Of a stretch of 64,000 nt of DNA, positions 25,079 to 33,642 are shown piece after piece. Numbering within the stretch: position 1 is the stretch's first letter; each line of letters starts with the position of its first letter. A program made the translations under genes and the position numbers. This stretch comes from Polynucleobacter sp. HIN11 (GTDB lineage Bacteria > Pseudomonadota > Gammaproteobacteria > Burkholderiales > Burkholderiaceae). The notes beneath the pieces are model-generated. The model did no database searches. It was not told where the DNA came from and saw nothing but the letters and a program-made list of their open reading frames with translations. The stretch covers positions 496,001 to 560,000 of the forward strand of contig NZ_AP028142.1 in the NCBI RefSeq assembly GCF_030297675.1, given 5' to 3'.

Positions 25079-27094
25079 TTGAGTCAAGGTAGATCCTCGG
25101 CCGCGGATCGTTATCATTATTTACAGCAAGAACTTGCTCGTCTTGAGCATGCGTATTATGTTTTAGACCAGCCCTTGGTCCCCGATGCTGAGTATGACCG
25201 TTTGTATCGCGAGTTATTGGAACTTGAGGCCCAACACCCTGACTGGGTAACCCCTGACTCCTTATCACAGCGGGTAGGAGGCGCTCCCCTTAAAGAATTT
25301 ATGGAGATCAAGCACTCGGTCCCCATGCTTTCTTTAAACAATGCCTTTGAGGAGTCTGAACTCATTGGGTTTGATCGACGTTGTCGTGAGGGTCTAGGTT
25401 TAGATCGCGTGGAGTACGCATGTGAACTGAAGTTTGATGGCTTGGCAATCTCATTGCGCTACGAGAACGGTGTCTTGGTCCAGGCAGCAACCCGCGGCGA
25501 TGGGGCAAGTGGCGAGGATGTAACGAGTAATATCCGAACGATTCGGGCAATTCCATTGCGTTTGTTGGGACCCAATCTTCCAAAAGTGATCGAAGTTCGT
25601 GGCGAAGTATTTATGCATCGAACTGATTTTGAGAAGATGAACAAAATGGCTGCAGCCAATGGTGAGAAGGAATTTGCCAATCCTAGAAACGCGGCTGCAG
25701 GAAGTTTGCGTCAGCTAGATTCAAAGATCACTGCAAAACGTCCTTTAAGCTTTTTTGCCTATGGCCTGGGTACTTTAGAGCCAAGTCAATGGTTACCCTC
25801 AACCCATAGTGAGTTGCTAAATCAATATGAATCACTTGGTTTACCTGTATGCAGAGAGCGCAGGGTAGTGGATTCGCTCGAGGGCTTGATGACGTTCTAC
25901 ACTGAGATTGCTGCTAAGCGTCAACAGTTACCGTATGAGATTGATGGCGTGGTTTATAAGGTGAACTCCTTTGCTGAACAAGCGCAACTAGGTTATGTAT
26001 CACGCGCGCCACGCTTTGCCATTGCGCATAAATATCCTGCGCAAGAAGAAATTACCACGGTCCTAGGAATTGATGTGCAAGTGGGTAGAACTGGAGCGAT
26101 TACACCTGTGGCTCGCTTAGCACCTGTTTTAGTAGGCGGTGTTACTGTAACCAACGCCACCTTACATAATGAAGATGAGGTACGACGCAAAGATGTTCGC
26201 ATTGGTGACACGGTGGTCGTTCGTCGGGCGGGTGATGTAATCCCTGAAGTGGTATCGGTCGTTTTGGATCGTAGGCCAGTCAATGCACAAGTATTTATCA
26301 TGCCAACCCGCTGCCCAGTATGTGAGTCCAATATTGAGCGCTTATCGGATGAAGCAGTTGCCCGCTGTAGCGGCGGCCTATTTTGTGCAGCACAGCGCAA
26401 GCAGGCACTATTGCATTTTGCACAACGCCGCGCGATGGATATTGAAGGCTTGGGTGACAAAATTGTGGATCAATTGGTTGATCTCAATTTGGTCCGAACA
26501 CCAGCAGATCTCTATCGCTTGGGATTTACCGCTTTAGTCAACATGGAGCGCATGGGAGAGAAGTCCGCTGACAACCTTCTGCAATCCATTGCTCAATCCA
26601 AGAAAACCACCTTAGCGCGATTTATTTTTGGATTGGGGATTCGTCATGTTGGCGAAAGTACTGCCAAAGATCTTGCGAAGCACTTTGGAGGCATCCACGC
26701 CTTAATGGATGCACAAATGAATGAATTATTAATGGTCAATGATGTTGGACCGGTGGTTGCTGATTCAATTGTTAGTTTTATGTCAGAACCGCATAACCGC
26801 GAGGTCATTGAGCAACTACTCGCATCTGGTATCGAATTTCAGAAAGAAGAACGAATCGCAGCCGTTGATTTAAGTGGTAAGACCTTTGTTCTGACCGGAA
26901 CACTCCCAACACTCTCTCGAGATCAAGCAAAAGAACTACTCGAGGCAGCCGGAGCTAAAGTGGCAGGCTCAGTCTCTCAAAAAACCTCATTCGTAGTTGC
27001 TGGCTCCGAAGCGGGAAGTAAGCTTGATAAGGCGAATGAGCTTGGTATACCGATCTTGGATGAGCTTGGCTTACTGAAACTTCTAGGCCGCTAA
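25079..27094 (+). CDS. ligA: NAD-dependent DNA ligase
   Basis: A 671-residue replicative ligase. The adenylation lysine is Lys118 in CELKFDGLAISLRYENG. The N-terminal Ia domain, OB fold, four-cysteine zinc finger (about residues 411-436, CPVCESN through RCSGGLFC), helix-hairpin-helix region (GLGIRHVGESTAKDLAKHFG) and C-terminal BRCT domain (DLSGKTFVLTGTLPTLSRDQ) are all present. The start is TTG at 25079, supported by TAGGA ten bases upstream; no nearby ATG is in frame. Its last 12 bases overlap the end of convergent glnD. Confidence 0.97.
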   Translation: MSQGRSSAADRYHYLQQELARLEHAYYVLDQPLVPDAEYDRLYRELLELEAQHPDWVTPDSLSQRVGGAPLKEFMEIKHSVPMLSLNNAFEESELIGFDRRCREGLGLDRVEYACELKFDGLAISLRYENGVLVQAATRGDGASGEDVTSNIRTIRAIPLRLLGPNLPKVIEVRGEVFMHRTDFEKMNKMAAANGEKEFANPRNAAAGSLRQLDSKITAKRPLSFFAYGLGTLEPSQWLPSTHSELLNQYESLGLPVCRERRVVDSLEGLMTFYTEIAAKRQQLPYEIDGVVYKVNSFAEQAQLGYVSRAPRFAIAHKYPAQEEITTVLGIDVQVGRTGAITPVARLAPVLVGGVTVTNATLHNEDEVRRKDVRIGDTVVVRRAGDVIPEVVSVVLDRRPVNAQVFIMPTRCPVCESNIERLSDEAVARCSGGLFCAAQRKQALLHFAQRRAMDIEGLGDKIVDQLVDLNLVRTPADLYRLGFTALVNMERMGEKSADNLLQSIAQSKKTTLARFIFGLGIRHVGESTAKDLAKHFGGIHALMDAQMNELLMVNDVGPVVADSIVSFMSEPHNREVIEQLLASGIEFQKEERIAAVDLSGKTFVLTGTLPTLSRDQAKELLEAAGAKVAGSVSQKTSFVVAGSEAGSKLDKANELGIPILDELGLLKLLGR

Positions 27095-29656
27095 CACTTC
27101 CAACAACTCAGTCTCGAGCTGAATTTGCAGCTTTGGATTCTTACTAAGATTGCTACCATCAAGCAACATGATGTCTTCAACGCGCTCACCCAAGGTATTA
27201 ATACGTGCGGTATGAAGTGAGATTTGGTGCTTAACAAGCGCTTTAGCGACTGCGTATAGAAGACCCGAGCGATCTGCTGCCGAGAGGGTGAGAGCAAAGT
27301 ATTGATTGCGTTCATCTGGCTGCAAATTAACCCTAGCTTGGATTGGAAAGCTTTTCGATTGTCGAGATAAACGACCCATATTGGGTTCTGGTAGAGGGGC
27401 CGATTTTTTGATGGACTCCGCAAGTTCATACTCAACTAACTGAATCAAGTCGCGATAGCTACCACCTTCATCAACTAAATGACTGCCAGATATTTGGAAG
27501 GTATCTAAGGCATAGCCATGCTTTGTTGTATGAATCCGCGCATCCCAAATGGAAAAATGATGGCGCTCAAAATAGGCGCAGATGCGGGCGAATAAATCCA
27601 ATTGATCTTTGACATAAACCGCGACTTGTAAACCATCGCCCGCTTGTGAGAGACGGGCACGGACAATTGGTTCATTCGTATGGACGTTTGCATAGAGGTG
27701 TCGTGTAAGCCACGCAATATCATTAGCCTCGTGGCGCAAGAAAAATGCCACATCTAATTTCTGCCATAAGGCTTGAGGTGCATCGTCATCAATTCCTGCT
27801 AGACGCAGTTGGGTTAACGCTTCCTCCTTATGCTGAATTAACTCCGACGATGGATCGGGTTTGGCGCCCCCTAGGACCCGAAGAGTTGCTCGATAGAGGT
27901 CCTCTAGTAACTTACCTTTCCAAGCGTTCCAGACCTTAGGGCTAGTACCCCGAATATCCGCAACGGTCAGCAAGTAGAGTGCAGTTAAATGCCGTTCATC
28001 GCGCATGCGTTTTGCAAAGGCAGTAATGACCGTAGGATCCGTAATATCCTGCTTTTGAGCAATTTGACTCATTGTCAGATGTTCGGCAACTAACCAAACT
28101 AATAGCTCGGTTTCATCGTTGGCTAAGCCGTGGTCTTTGGCAAAGGTACGGGCATCGCGTTTTCCGAGTTCGGAGTGATCGCCCCCGCGCCCCTTAGCAA
28201 TGTCATGGAATAGGGCAGCCAAGACAATAATCCAGTTTTTATCAAAGCTTGCAATCAGGTTGCTACAGAATGGGAACTCATGGGTATGCTCAAGAATCAT
28301 GAAGCGTCGGACGTTGCGCAAGACCATCAAGATGTGTTGATCAACGGTGTACACATGAAATAAATCGTGCTGCATTTGACCGACGATACGACGGAAGGAT
28401 GGCAAGTAACGCCCCAGAACACTGGTCTGATTCATCAGGCGAAAGGCGGTGGTCACACCATCCGGTAATTTGAGTAATTCCATAAACACAGCACGATTTC
28501 GTGGGTCTTTGCGCCACGAGGCATTCATAAGCTGCCGTGCGTTATAGAGGGCCCGAAAGACGCTTGCTGACAAACCATTGATGGCTGGGTTTTGGGCAAA
28601 CACTAAAAATGTCCGCAATATTTGTTCGGGATGTTTTTGGTAAAGCTGGGGATCAACAATATCTAATAAACCTTGGCGCTCGATAAACATTGTGTTATCG
28701 GGGCCTGGGATGGGATAGGTCGTACGTGATTCATTGGGAAATAAGATTGCTTCGATGTTTTGAAGCAGAATCATATTGAGCTGGCTCACGGCCTTGGCCG
28801 CCCAGTAATAACGTCGCATCAGCTCTTCGCTGGCCAGCCTGCCTGATTCTTGATCAATCCCGATCTGCTTAGCCAGACCGGCTTGAAGATCAAATACCAG
28901 AACGTCTTGACGACGTTTTGCAAGCAAATGCAAATTAGCTCGAATGTTTTGCAATAACTTCTGATTGCGATTGAGTTCTTTGAGCTCGCGCTCTGTGATT
29001 AACCCTTTTTTGAATAAATCAGTAAAGCTATTGCCAAGGGATGCAGCTTTACTGACCCATAGAATGATTTGTAGATCACGCAATCCCCCTGGACTCTCTT
29101 TGCAATTTGGCTCGAGTGCATAGGGTGTTTCTTGAAACTTATAGTGACGCTGCTGCTGCTCCAATAACTTCGCCTGGAAGAATGCCTTGGGATCCATCGC
29201 TTCATCAAGACTGCGCTTGAATAACTTAAATAAGCCGCGATGACCACCCAGTAAGCGCGCCTCTAAAACCGAGGTACGCACGGTAATATCTTGTTGGGCT
29301 TCTGATAAACACTCGGACAGCGTGCGAACCGCAGAGCCGATTTCTAGACCCGAGTCCCAACACAGCGCAATGAAGGATTCCAGGTTGGACTGCAGTTGCG
29401 GATCCTCACTGCGTGCATCATCAAGCAAAATTAAGATATCAATATCGGAGTGAGGAAATAATTCAGAGCGACCATAGCCACCAACGGCTAGCAAGGCAGC
29501 ATCTGTACTAAGATTGCAGCGATTCCATAAATCCAGCAGCTGTTGATCGGTTGCTTGGGTTAAACGCTGCATTAACTTGCCAACATTCTGGTGAACTAAA
29601 AAATCAGAACACGCTAAGCTCCGTGCATCTTTGAGTGGATGGGATTCCGAACTCAT
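27083..29656 (-). CDS. glnD: PII uridylyltransferase/uridylyl-removing enzyme
   Basis: An 857-residue sensor of glutamine that adds or removes UMP on PII proteins (GlnB/GlnK), so controlling NtrB/NtrC and glutamine synthetase. The nucleotidyltransferase motif is VGGYGRSELFPHSDIDILIL with Asp71 and Asp73. The uridylyl-removing HD domain is ALFHDIAKGRGGDHSELG with His484-Asp485. Two C-terminal ACT domains (about 680-760 and 785-857) bind glutamine. All four modules are intact and the length is as expected. It lies 26 bases after map. It matters for interpreting the NtrC-type site found upstream of the Anbu operon in this window. Confidence 0.96.
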   Translation of the reverse strand: MSSESHPLKDARSLACSDFLVHQNVGKLMQRLTQATDQQLLDLWNRCNLSTDAALLAVGGYGRSELFPHSDIDILILLDDARSEDPQLQSNLESFIALCWDSGLEIGSAVRTLSECLSEAQQDITVRTSVLEARLLGGHRGLFKLFKRSLDEAMDPKAFFQAKLLEQQQRHYKFQETPYALEPNCKESPGGLRDLQIILWVSKAASLGNSFTDLFKKGLITERELKELNRNQKLLQNIRANLHLLAKRRQDVLVFDLQAGLAKQIGIDQESGRLASEELMRRYYWAAKAVSQLNMILLQNIEAILFPNESRTTYPIPGPDNTMFIERQGLLDIVDPQLYQKHPEQILRTFLVFAQNPAINGLSASVFRALYNARQLMNASWRKDPRNRAVFMELLKLPDGVTTAFRLMNQTSVLGRYLPSFRRIVGQMQHDLFHVYTVDQHILMVLRNVRRFMILEHTHEFPFCSNLIASFDKNWIIVLAALFHDIAKGRGGDHSELGKRDARTFAKDHGLANDETELLVWLVAEHLTMSQIAQKQDITDPTVITAFAKRMRDERHLTALYLLTVADIRGTSPKVWNAWKGKLLEDLYRATLRVLGGAKPDPSSELIQHKEEALTQLRLAGIDDDAPQALWQKLDVAFFLRHEANDIAWLTRHLYANVHTNEPIVRARLSQAGDGLQVAVYVKDQLDLFARICAYFERHHFSIWDARIHTTKHGYALDTFQISGSHLVDEGGSYRDLIQLVEYELAESIKKSAPLPEPNMGRLSRQSKSFPIQARVNLQPDERNQYFALTLSAADRSGLLYAVAKALVKHQISLHTARINTLGERVEDIMLLDGSNLSKNPKLQIQLETELLEVLAA

Positions 29657-29682
29657 GAGCGCGTTCTAAAGATGAGAAGAAT

Positions 29683-30519
29683 CTAAGCAGCGACTACGCT
29701 GGGTCGGTAGTTTAGGCTGCCAACGCAAGCAGGAGCCTTTGGTGTATCTGCAGACCAAGTTAAGACCTCAACGCCATGGTGAGTGACTAAAACAGTGTGT
29801 TCCCACTGGGCTGAAAGACTACGATCTTTTGTTTTCACGGTCCACTGATCGGGCATGGTTCGGATCTCGCGTCGACCAGCATTAATCATTGGTTCAATCG
29901 TGAAGGTCATGCCTTCTTCTAATACTTCCCCGGTACCTGGTTTTCCATAATGAAGAATCTGAGGATCTTGATGGAATACTTTACCGATACCGTGGCCACA
30001 GTATTCGCGTACCACCGAGTAGCCAGCCTGCTCGGCATGCGACTGAATCGCAAAGCCAATATCGCCTAAACGCGCTCCAGGTTTTACCTGGGCGATGCCA
30101 AGCCACATGCATTCAAACGTGATTTGGTTCAATCGGGCAGCCAAGATCGAGATGTCGCCGACTGCAAACATCCGGCTGGTGTCGCCATAGTAGCCAGCTT
30201 GGGTAATGACCGTGATATCGAGATTAACCACGTCGCCATTTTTAAGTACTTTGTCACCTGGAATGCCATGGCAAATAACATCATTGACCGACGTGCAGAT
30301 TGATGCCGGAAAAGGGGGGTAGCCTGGAGGTTGATAATTTAATGGGGCGGGAATAGTCTTTTGCACATCACGCATGTAGGCGTGACAAAGACGATCCAAT
30401 TCCCCAGTACTCACGCCGGGTTTGACAAAGGGGCCAATGTAATCGAGAACCTCGCTTGCAAGGCGGCCAGCCTCTCGCATCCCATTTAGATCTTTTTCAT
30501 CAGTAAATACGCTGTGCAT
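29683..30519 (-). CDS. map: Methionine aminopeptidase type I
   Basis: A 278-residue metalloenzyme that removes the N-terminal methionine from new proteins. I start at ATG 30519 (MHSVFTDEKDLNGM); the longer open frame up to 30636 runs into the rpsB promoter and is not credible. Metal ligands are visible in DVVNLDITV, YGDTSRMF, EYCGHGIGKVFH, FTIEPMI and the glutamate of QWEHTVLV. The N-terminus lacks the zinc finger of eukaryotic type I enzymes. The length is about 15 residues longer than E. coli Map, at the C-terminal end. It is divergent from rpsB, as in many proteobacteria. Confidence 0.96.
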   Translation of the reverse strand: MHSVFTDEKDLNGMREAGRLASEVLDYIGPFVKPGVSTGELDRLCHAYMRDVQKTIPAPLNYQPPGYPPFPASICTSVNDVICHGIPGDKVLKNGDVVNLDITVITQAGYYGDTSRMFAVGDISILAARLNQITFECMWLGIAQVKPGARLGDIGFAIQSHAEQAGYSVVREYCGHGIGKVFHQDPQILHYGKPGTGEVLEEGMTFTIEPMINAGRREIRTMPDQWTVKTKDRSLSAQWEHTVLVTHHGVEVLTWSADTPKAPACVGSLNYRPSVVAA

Positions 30520-30589
30520 AGCGCATATTATGGCCGAATCTGGTCGATTTCGAGTAACTGCTAAATCACTAGTGGATTGATATTTAAGG

Positions 30590-30595
30590 TATAAT
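30590..30595 (+). promoter_or_regulatory. rpsB promoter -10 element
   Basis: A perfect TATAAT (30590-30595) lies 109 bases before the rpsB start. At the expected 17-base distance the -35 position reads CACTAG, which is poor, so the promoter may depend on an activator or upstream element. Still, it is the best -10 box in the map-rpsB gap. Confidence 0.55.
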
Positions 30596-30599
30596 TCAC

Positions 30600-30704
30600 A
30601 GATCGGTCTCATGGTGAGACTGAAATCCCAGATCAAGCCATCCAGGGTGGCGCTTTTGAGCGCAGTCAGGACTTGATCTTAGAACCAACCCTTAGGAGAT
30701 TGTA
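30600..30704 (+). promoter_or_regulatory. Structured 5-prime leader of rpsB
   Basis: The roughly 100-base leader between the -10 box and rpsB can fold into several hairpins. GTCTCA/TGAGAC (30606-30611 with 30615-30620) forms one stem. AGATCAAG/CTTGATCT (30630-30637 with 30672-30679) forms a perfect 8-pair outer stem enclosing GCGCT/AGCGC (30650-30654 with 30659-30663). The ribosome-binding site AGGAG follows. S2 is known to control its own operon in other bacteria, so this may be an autogenous control element. That role is inferred; I did not match a known RNA family. Confidence 0.45.
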
Positions 30705-31454
30705 ATGTCAGTGACAATGCGTGAAATGCTGGAAGCTGGGTGCCATTTTGGCCACCAAACGCGCTTCTGGTCCCCCAAGATGGCCCCTTACATTTTTGGT
30801 CATCGCAACAAAATTCATATCATTAATTTAGAGAAGACCTTGCCCATGTTTCAGGATGCCCTGAAATTTGTGCGTCAGGTAGCTGCCAACCGCGGCACAA
30901 TTCTCTTTGTTGGTACTAAGCGCCAGTCTCGCGAAATTATTGCCCAAGAGGCAACTCGTGCAGGTATGCCTTATGTTGATAGCCGTTGGCTTGGAGGCAC
31001 CCTGACCAATTTCAAAACGGTAAAGGGTTCGATCAAGCGCTTAAAAGATATGGCCGCTGCAAAAGAGGCGGGCGATTGGGAGAAGCTCTCGAAAAAAGAT
31101 GCCCTCACCAATGAGCGTGAGTTTGATAAGTTACAAAAATCACTTGGTGGTATTCAAGACCTCAACGGTGTACCGGATGCTATTTTTGTTGTGGATGTGG
31201 GCTATCACAAAATTGCAATTACCGAAGCCAACAAATTGGGTATTCCTGTGATTGCCGTAGTGGATACCAATCACTCACCAGAGGGCGTTGATTACATTAT
31301 TCCGGGTAACGATGACTCGAGTAAAGCAGTCATTCTTTATGTTCGCGGTATTGCAGATGCCATCCTAGAAGGTAAAGCAAATGCGGTACAGCAAGTCCTC
31401 GAGTCTGTTAAAGAGGGCGAAGAAGAGTTTGTTGAAGAAGGGAAGGAAGACTGA
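30705..31454 (+). CDS. rpsB: Ribosomal protein S2
   Basis: A 249-residue protein of the small ribosomal subunit. The N-terminal MREMLEAGCHFGHQTRFW and the central FVGTKRQSREII and RWLGGTLTNFKT blocks are diagnostic. It heads a long plus-strand cluster and has a strong AGGAG ribosome-binding site and a structured leader. The C-terminus is acidic (EGEEEFVEEGKED). The stop TGA shares its last base with the tsf ATG (TGATG), so tsf translation is coupled to S2. Confidence 0.98.
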   Translation: MSVTMREMLEAGCHFGHQTRFWSPKMAPYIFGHRNKIHIINLEKTLPMFQDALKFVRQVAANRGTILFVGTKRQSREIIAQEATRAGMPYVDSRWLGGTLTNFKTVKGSIKRLKDMAAAKEAGDWEKLSKKDALTNEREFDKLQKSLGGIQDLNGVPDAIFVVDVGYHKIAITEANKLGIPVIAVVDTNHSPEGVDYIIPGNDDSSKAVILYVRGIADAILEGKANAVQQVLESVKEGEEEFVEEGKED

Positions 31455-32335
31455 TGCCCGCGATTACCGCAGCAATGGTTGGCGAACTCCGCGCCAAAAC
31501 CGACGCTCCCATGATGGAGTGCAAAAAAGCATTAACGGAAGCCGATGGTGATTTAGCTAAAGCCGAAGAGATCCTGCGTGTGAAGTTGGGAAGCAAGGCC
31601 AGTAAAGCTGCATCACGGATTGCGGCAGAGGGTGTAATTGTTTCCCATATTGATGGAACAACCGGAGCTTTATTGGAAGTGAACTGCGAGACTGATTTTG
31701 TATCCAAAAACGATGACTTCTTGGCATTTAGTAATGGCTGCGCCAAGCTGGTTGCCGAGAAAAATCCCGCAGATGTCGCCGCTTTGGCCGCCTTAGAACT
31801 CAATGGTAAGCCTGTCGAGGCTGTGCGCACCGAACTGATCGGAAAGATCGGTGAGAACATGAACCCCCGCCGCTTCAAACGTTTTGCTGGTGGTGGCCAA
31901 CTGGTTTCTTATCTTCATGGCAACCGAATCGGTGTGATGGTGGAGTATGAGGGTGATGCAACAGCAGCGAAAGATGTTGCCATGCACATTGCCGCAATGA
32001 AGCCTGTTTCTCTATCGACTGCTGACGTTCCCGCAGAAAATATTGCAACCGAGCGTAAGATTGCTGAGCAAAAGGCTTTGGAGTCTGGCAAGCCAGCTGA
32101 TATCGCTGCCAAAATGGTTGAGGGTTCGGTTCAAAAGTATTTAAAGGAAGTCTCTTTATTGAACCAAGCTTTTGTAAAGAACGACAAGCAAACCGTTGAG
32201 CAAATGCTAAAAGCAGCCAATACGACGATTAAATCCTTCACCCTTTACGTTGTCGGCGAAGGAATTGAAAAGCGTCAAGATGACTTTGCTGCAGAAGTGG
32301 CTGCTCAGGTTGCTGCTGCAAAGGCAACTGCCTAA
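31454..32335 (+). CDS. tsf: Elongation factor Ts
   Basis: A 293-residue guanine-nucleotide exchange factor for EF-Tu. The N-terminal UBA-like domain holds the family motif LRAKTDAPMMECKKALTEA, followed by the core domains (AAEGVIVSHIDG, VNCETDFVSKNDDF) and the C-terminal module. The length fits E. coli EF-Ts (283) with a small Ala-rich C-terminal extension. It overlaps rpsB by one base and is followed by pyrH after 5 bases. Confidence 0.98.
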   Translation: MPAITAAMVGELRAKTDAPMMECKKALTEADGDLAKAEEILRVKLGSKASKAASRIAAEGVIVSHIDGTTGALLEVNCETDFVSKNDDFLAFSNGCAKLVAEKNPADVAALAALELNGKPVEAVRTELIGKIGENMNPRRFKRFAGGGQLVSYLHGNRIGVMVEYEGDATAAKDVAMHIAAMKPVSLSTADVPAENIATERKIAEQKALESGKPADIAAKMVEGSVQKYLKEVSLLNQAFVKNDKQTVEQMLKAANTTIKSFTLYVVGEGIEKRQDDFAAEVAAQVAAAKATA

Positions 32336-32340
32336 GGTAT

Positions 32341-33051
32341 ATGCCGGGATATCAACGCGTTCTACTGAAGTTATCGGGCGAGGCCCTAATGGGTGATGAT
32401 GCCTATGGAATCAATCCGAAAACGATTGATTCCATGGTCACCGAAATCGCTGAGGTGGTTCAATTGGGCGTTGAAATCGCCATCGTGATTGGTGGCGGAA
32501 ATATCTTTCGTGGTGTAGCAGGCGGTGCAGCTGGGATGGATCGGGCCACGGCTGATTACATGGGGATGTTGGCCACCATGATGAACTCGTTGGCCTTACA
32601 AGATGCGCTAAGACAAAAAGGCGTTGAGGCAAGAGTGCAGTCTGCTTTGCGAATGGATCAAGTGGTCGAGCCTTATATTCGGCCGCGAGCCATTCGAGCC
32701 ATGAAAGAGGGCAAGGTTGTGATCTTTGCTGCTGGTACCGGTAACCCATTCTTTACAACTGATACTGCTGCCGCATTGCGTGCCGCGGAAATGGGTGTCG
32801 AGGTGATGCTCAAAGCAACTAAGGTGGATGGTATCTACAGCAGCGATCCTAATAAAGATCCAAGTGCAACGTTGTATTCCACTATTACTTTTGATGAGTG
32901 CCTCATTAAAAATCTTCAGGTGATGGATGCAACTGCATTTGCTTTATGCCGCGATCGAAAATTACCTATCCGCGTGTTTTCGATCTTAAAACCAGGTGCA
33001 TTATTAAGTGTTGTGCGGGGCGAGCCAGAAGGTACCCTAGTTCACGTTTAA
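32341..33051 (+). CDS. pyrH: UMP kinase
   Basis: A 236-residue kinase of the amino acid kinase fold that phosphorylates UMP to UDP in pyrimidine synthesis. The N-terminal LLKLSGEALMGDDAYGINP, the GGGNIFRGVAGGAAGMDRAT nucleotide/UMP site, GTGNPFFTTDTAAALRA and VDGIYSSDPNKDP are all present. The length matches bacterial UMPK (about 240). It starts 5 bases after tsf with AAGG upstream, and frr follows after 12 bases, in the widely conserved tsf-pyrH-frr order. Confidence 0.98.
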   Translation: MPGYQRVLLKLSGEALMGDDAYGINPKTIDSMVTEIAEVVQLGVEIAIVIGGGNIFRGVAGGAAGMDRATADYMGMLATMMNSLALQDALRQKGVEARVQSALRMDQVVEPYIRPRAIRAMKEGKVVIFAAGTGNPFFTTDTAAALRAAEMGVEVMLKATKVDGIYSSDPNKDPSATLYSTITFDECLIKNLQVMDATAFALCRDRKLPIRVFSILKPGALLSVVRGEPEGTLVHV

Positions 33052-33063
33052 AAGGAGAGTGGC

Positions 33064-33624
33064 ATGTCGGCTGGACAAATAAAGACCAATGCAGATCAAA
33101 AAATGCAAAAGTCAATTGAGGCATTTAAAGCTAATCTCGCAAAAATCAGAACGGGTCGTGCCAACCCTGGTATTTTGGAGCACCTAATGGTGGATTATTA
33201 CGGCAATCCCACGCCAATCTCGCAAGTGGCTAATCTAGGGCTAGCCGATGCGCGCACCATTAATGTGACCCCATGGGAAAAAAATATGGTCGCGGTGGTT
33301 GAGAAAGCGATTCGCGAATCGGACCTCGGTCTAAATCCAGCAACTCAGGGTACGGTGATTCGAGTGCCAATGCCCCCCTTAACTGAGGAGCGTCGCAAAG
33401 AGCTGACCAAAGTCGTGAAAGCAGAAGGCGAAGAGACTAAAGTAGCAATTCGGAATTTGCGACGTGATGCCAATGAGCATTTAAAACGTTTAACCAAAGA
33501 TAAAGAGATCTCGGAAGATGATGAGCGTCGTGCTCAGGATGAGATCCAGAAACTGACCGATAAATTTGTGGCAGATGTGGATAAATTGGTCGTTGAGAAG
33601 GAAAAGGAAATCATGACGGTTTAA
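33064..33624 (+). CDS. frr: Ribosome recycling factor
   Basis: A 186-residue, tRNA-shaped protein that splits the post-termination ribosome together with EF-G. The conserved KIRTGRANPGILEHLMVDYYG block and the C-terminal helix KFVADVDKLVVEKEKEIMTV are clear, and the length matches the family (185). A strong AAGGAG precedes the start. Its stop codon sits in the loop of a 12-pair perfect palindrome (33608-33636). Confidence 0.98.
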   Translation: MSAGQIKTNADQKMQKSIEAFKANLAKIRTGRANPGILEHLMVDYYGNPTPISQVANLGLADARTINVTPWEKNMVAVVEKAIRESDLGLNPATQGTVIRVPMPPLTEERRKELTKVVKAEGEETKVAIRNLRRDANEHLKRLTKDKEISEDDERRAQDEIQKLTDKFVADVDKLVVEKEKEIMTV

Positions 33625-33636
33625 CCGTCATGATTT
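33608..33636 (+). repeat. Perfect palindrome around the frr stop codon
   Basis: AAATCATGACGG (33608-33619) and CCGTCATGATTT (33625-33636) are exact reverse complements separated by TTTAA, which contains the frr stop. The RNA would form a 12-pair hairpin. No T run follows, so it is not a standard intrinsic terminator. A second short stem GGTCA/TGACC (33637-33641 with 33644-33648) encloses the uppS start codon. No repeat copies were noticed elsewhere in the window. Confidence 0.85.
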
Positions 33637-33642
33637 GGTCAC

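Noticed and set aside
29683..30636. Longer map protein starting at 30636
   Set aside because: It would run through the TATAAT and leader of rpsB; the family start fits ATG 30519.
31408..31878. 156-codon open frame opposite tsf
   Set aside because: Fully antisense to the well-supported tsf gene; Ser/Ala-rich low-complexity translation typical of a reverse shadow.
33608..33636. Palindrome after frr as an intrinsic terminator
   Set aside because: The base sequence after the stem is GGTCACATG, without a T run, and essential cluster genes continue downstream.
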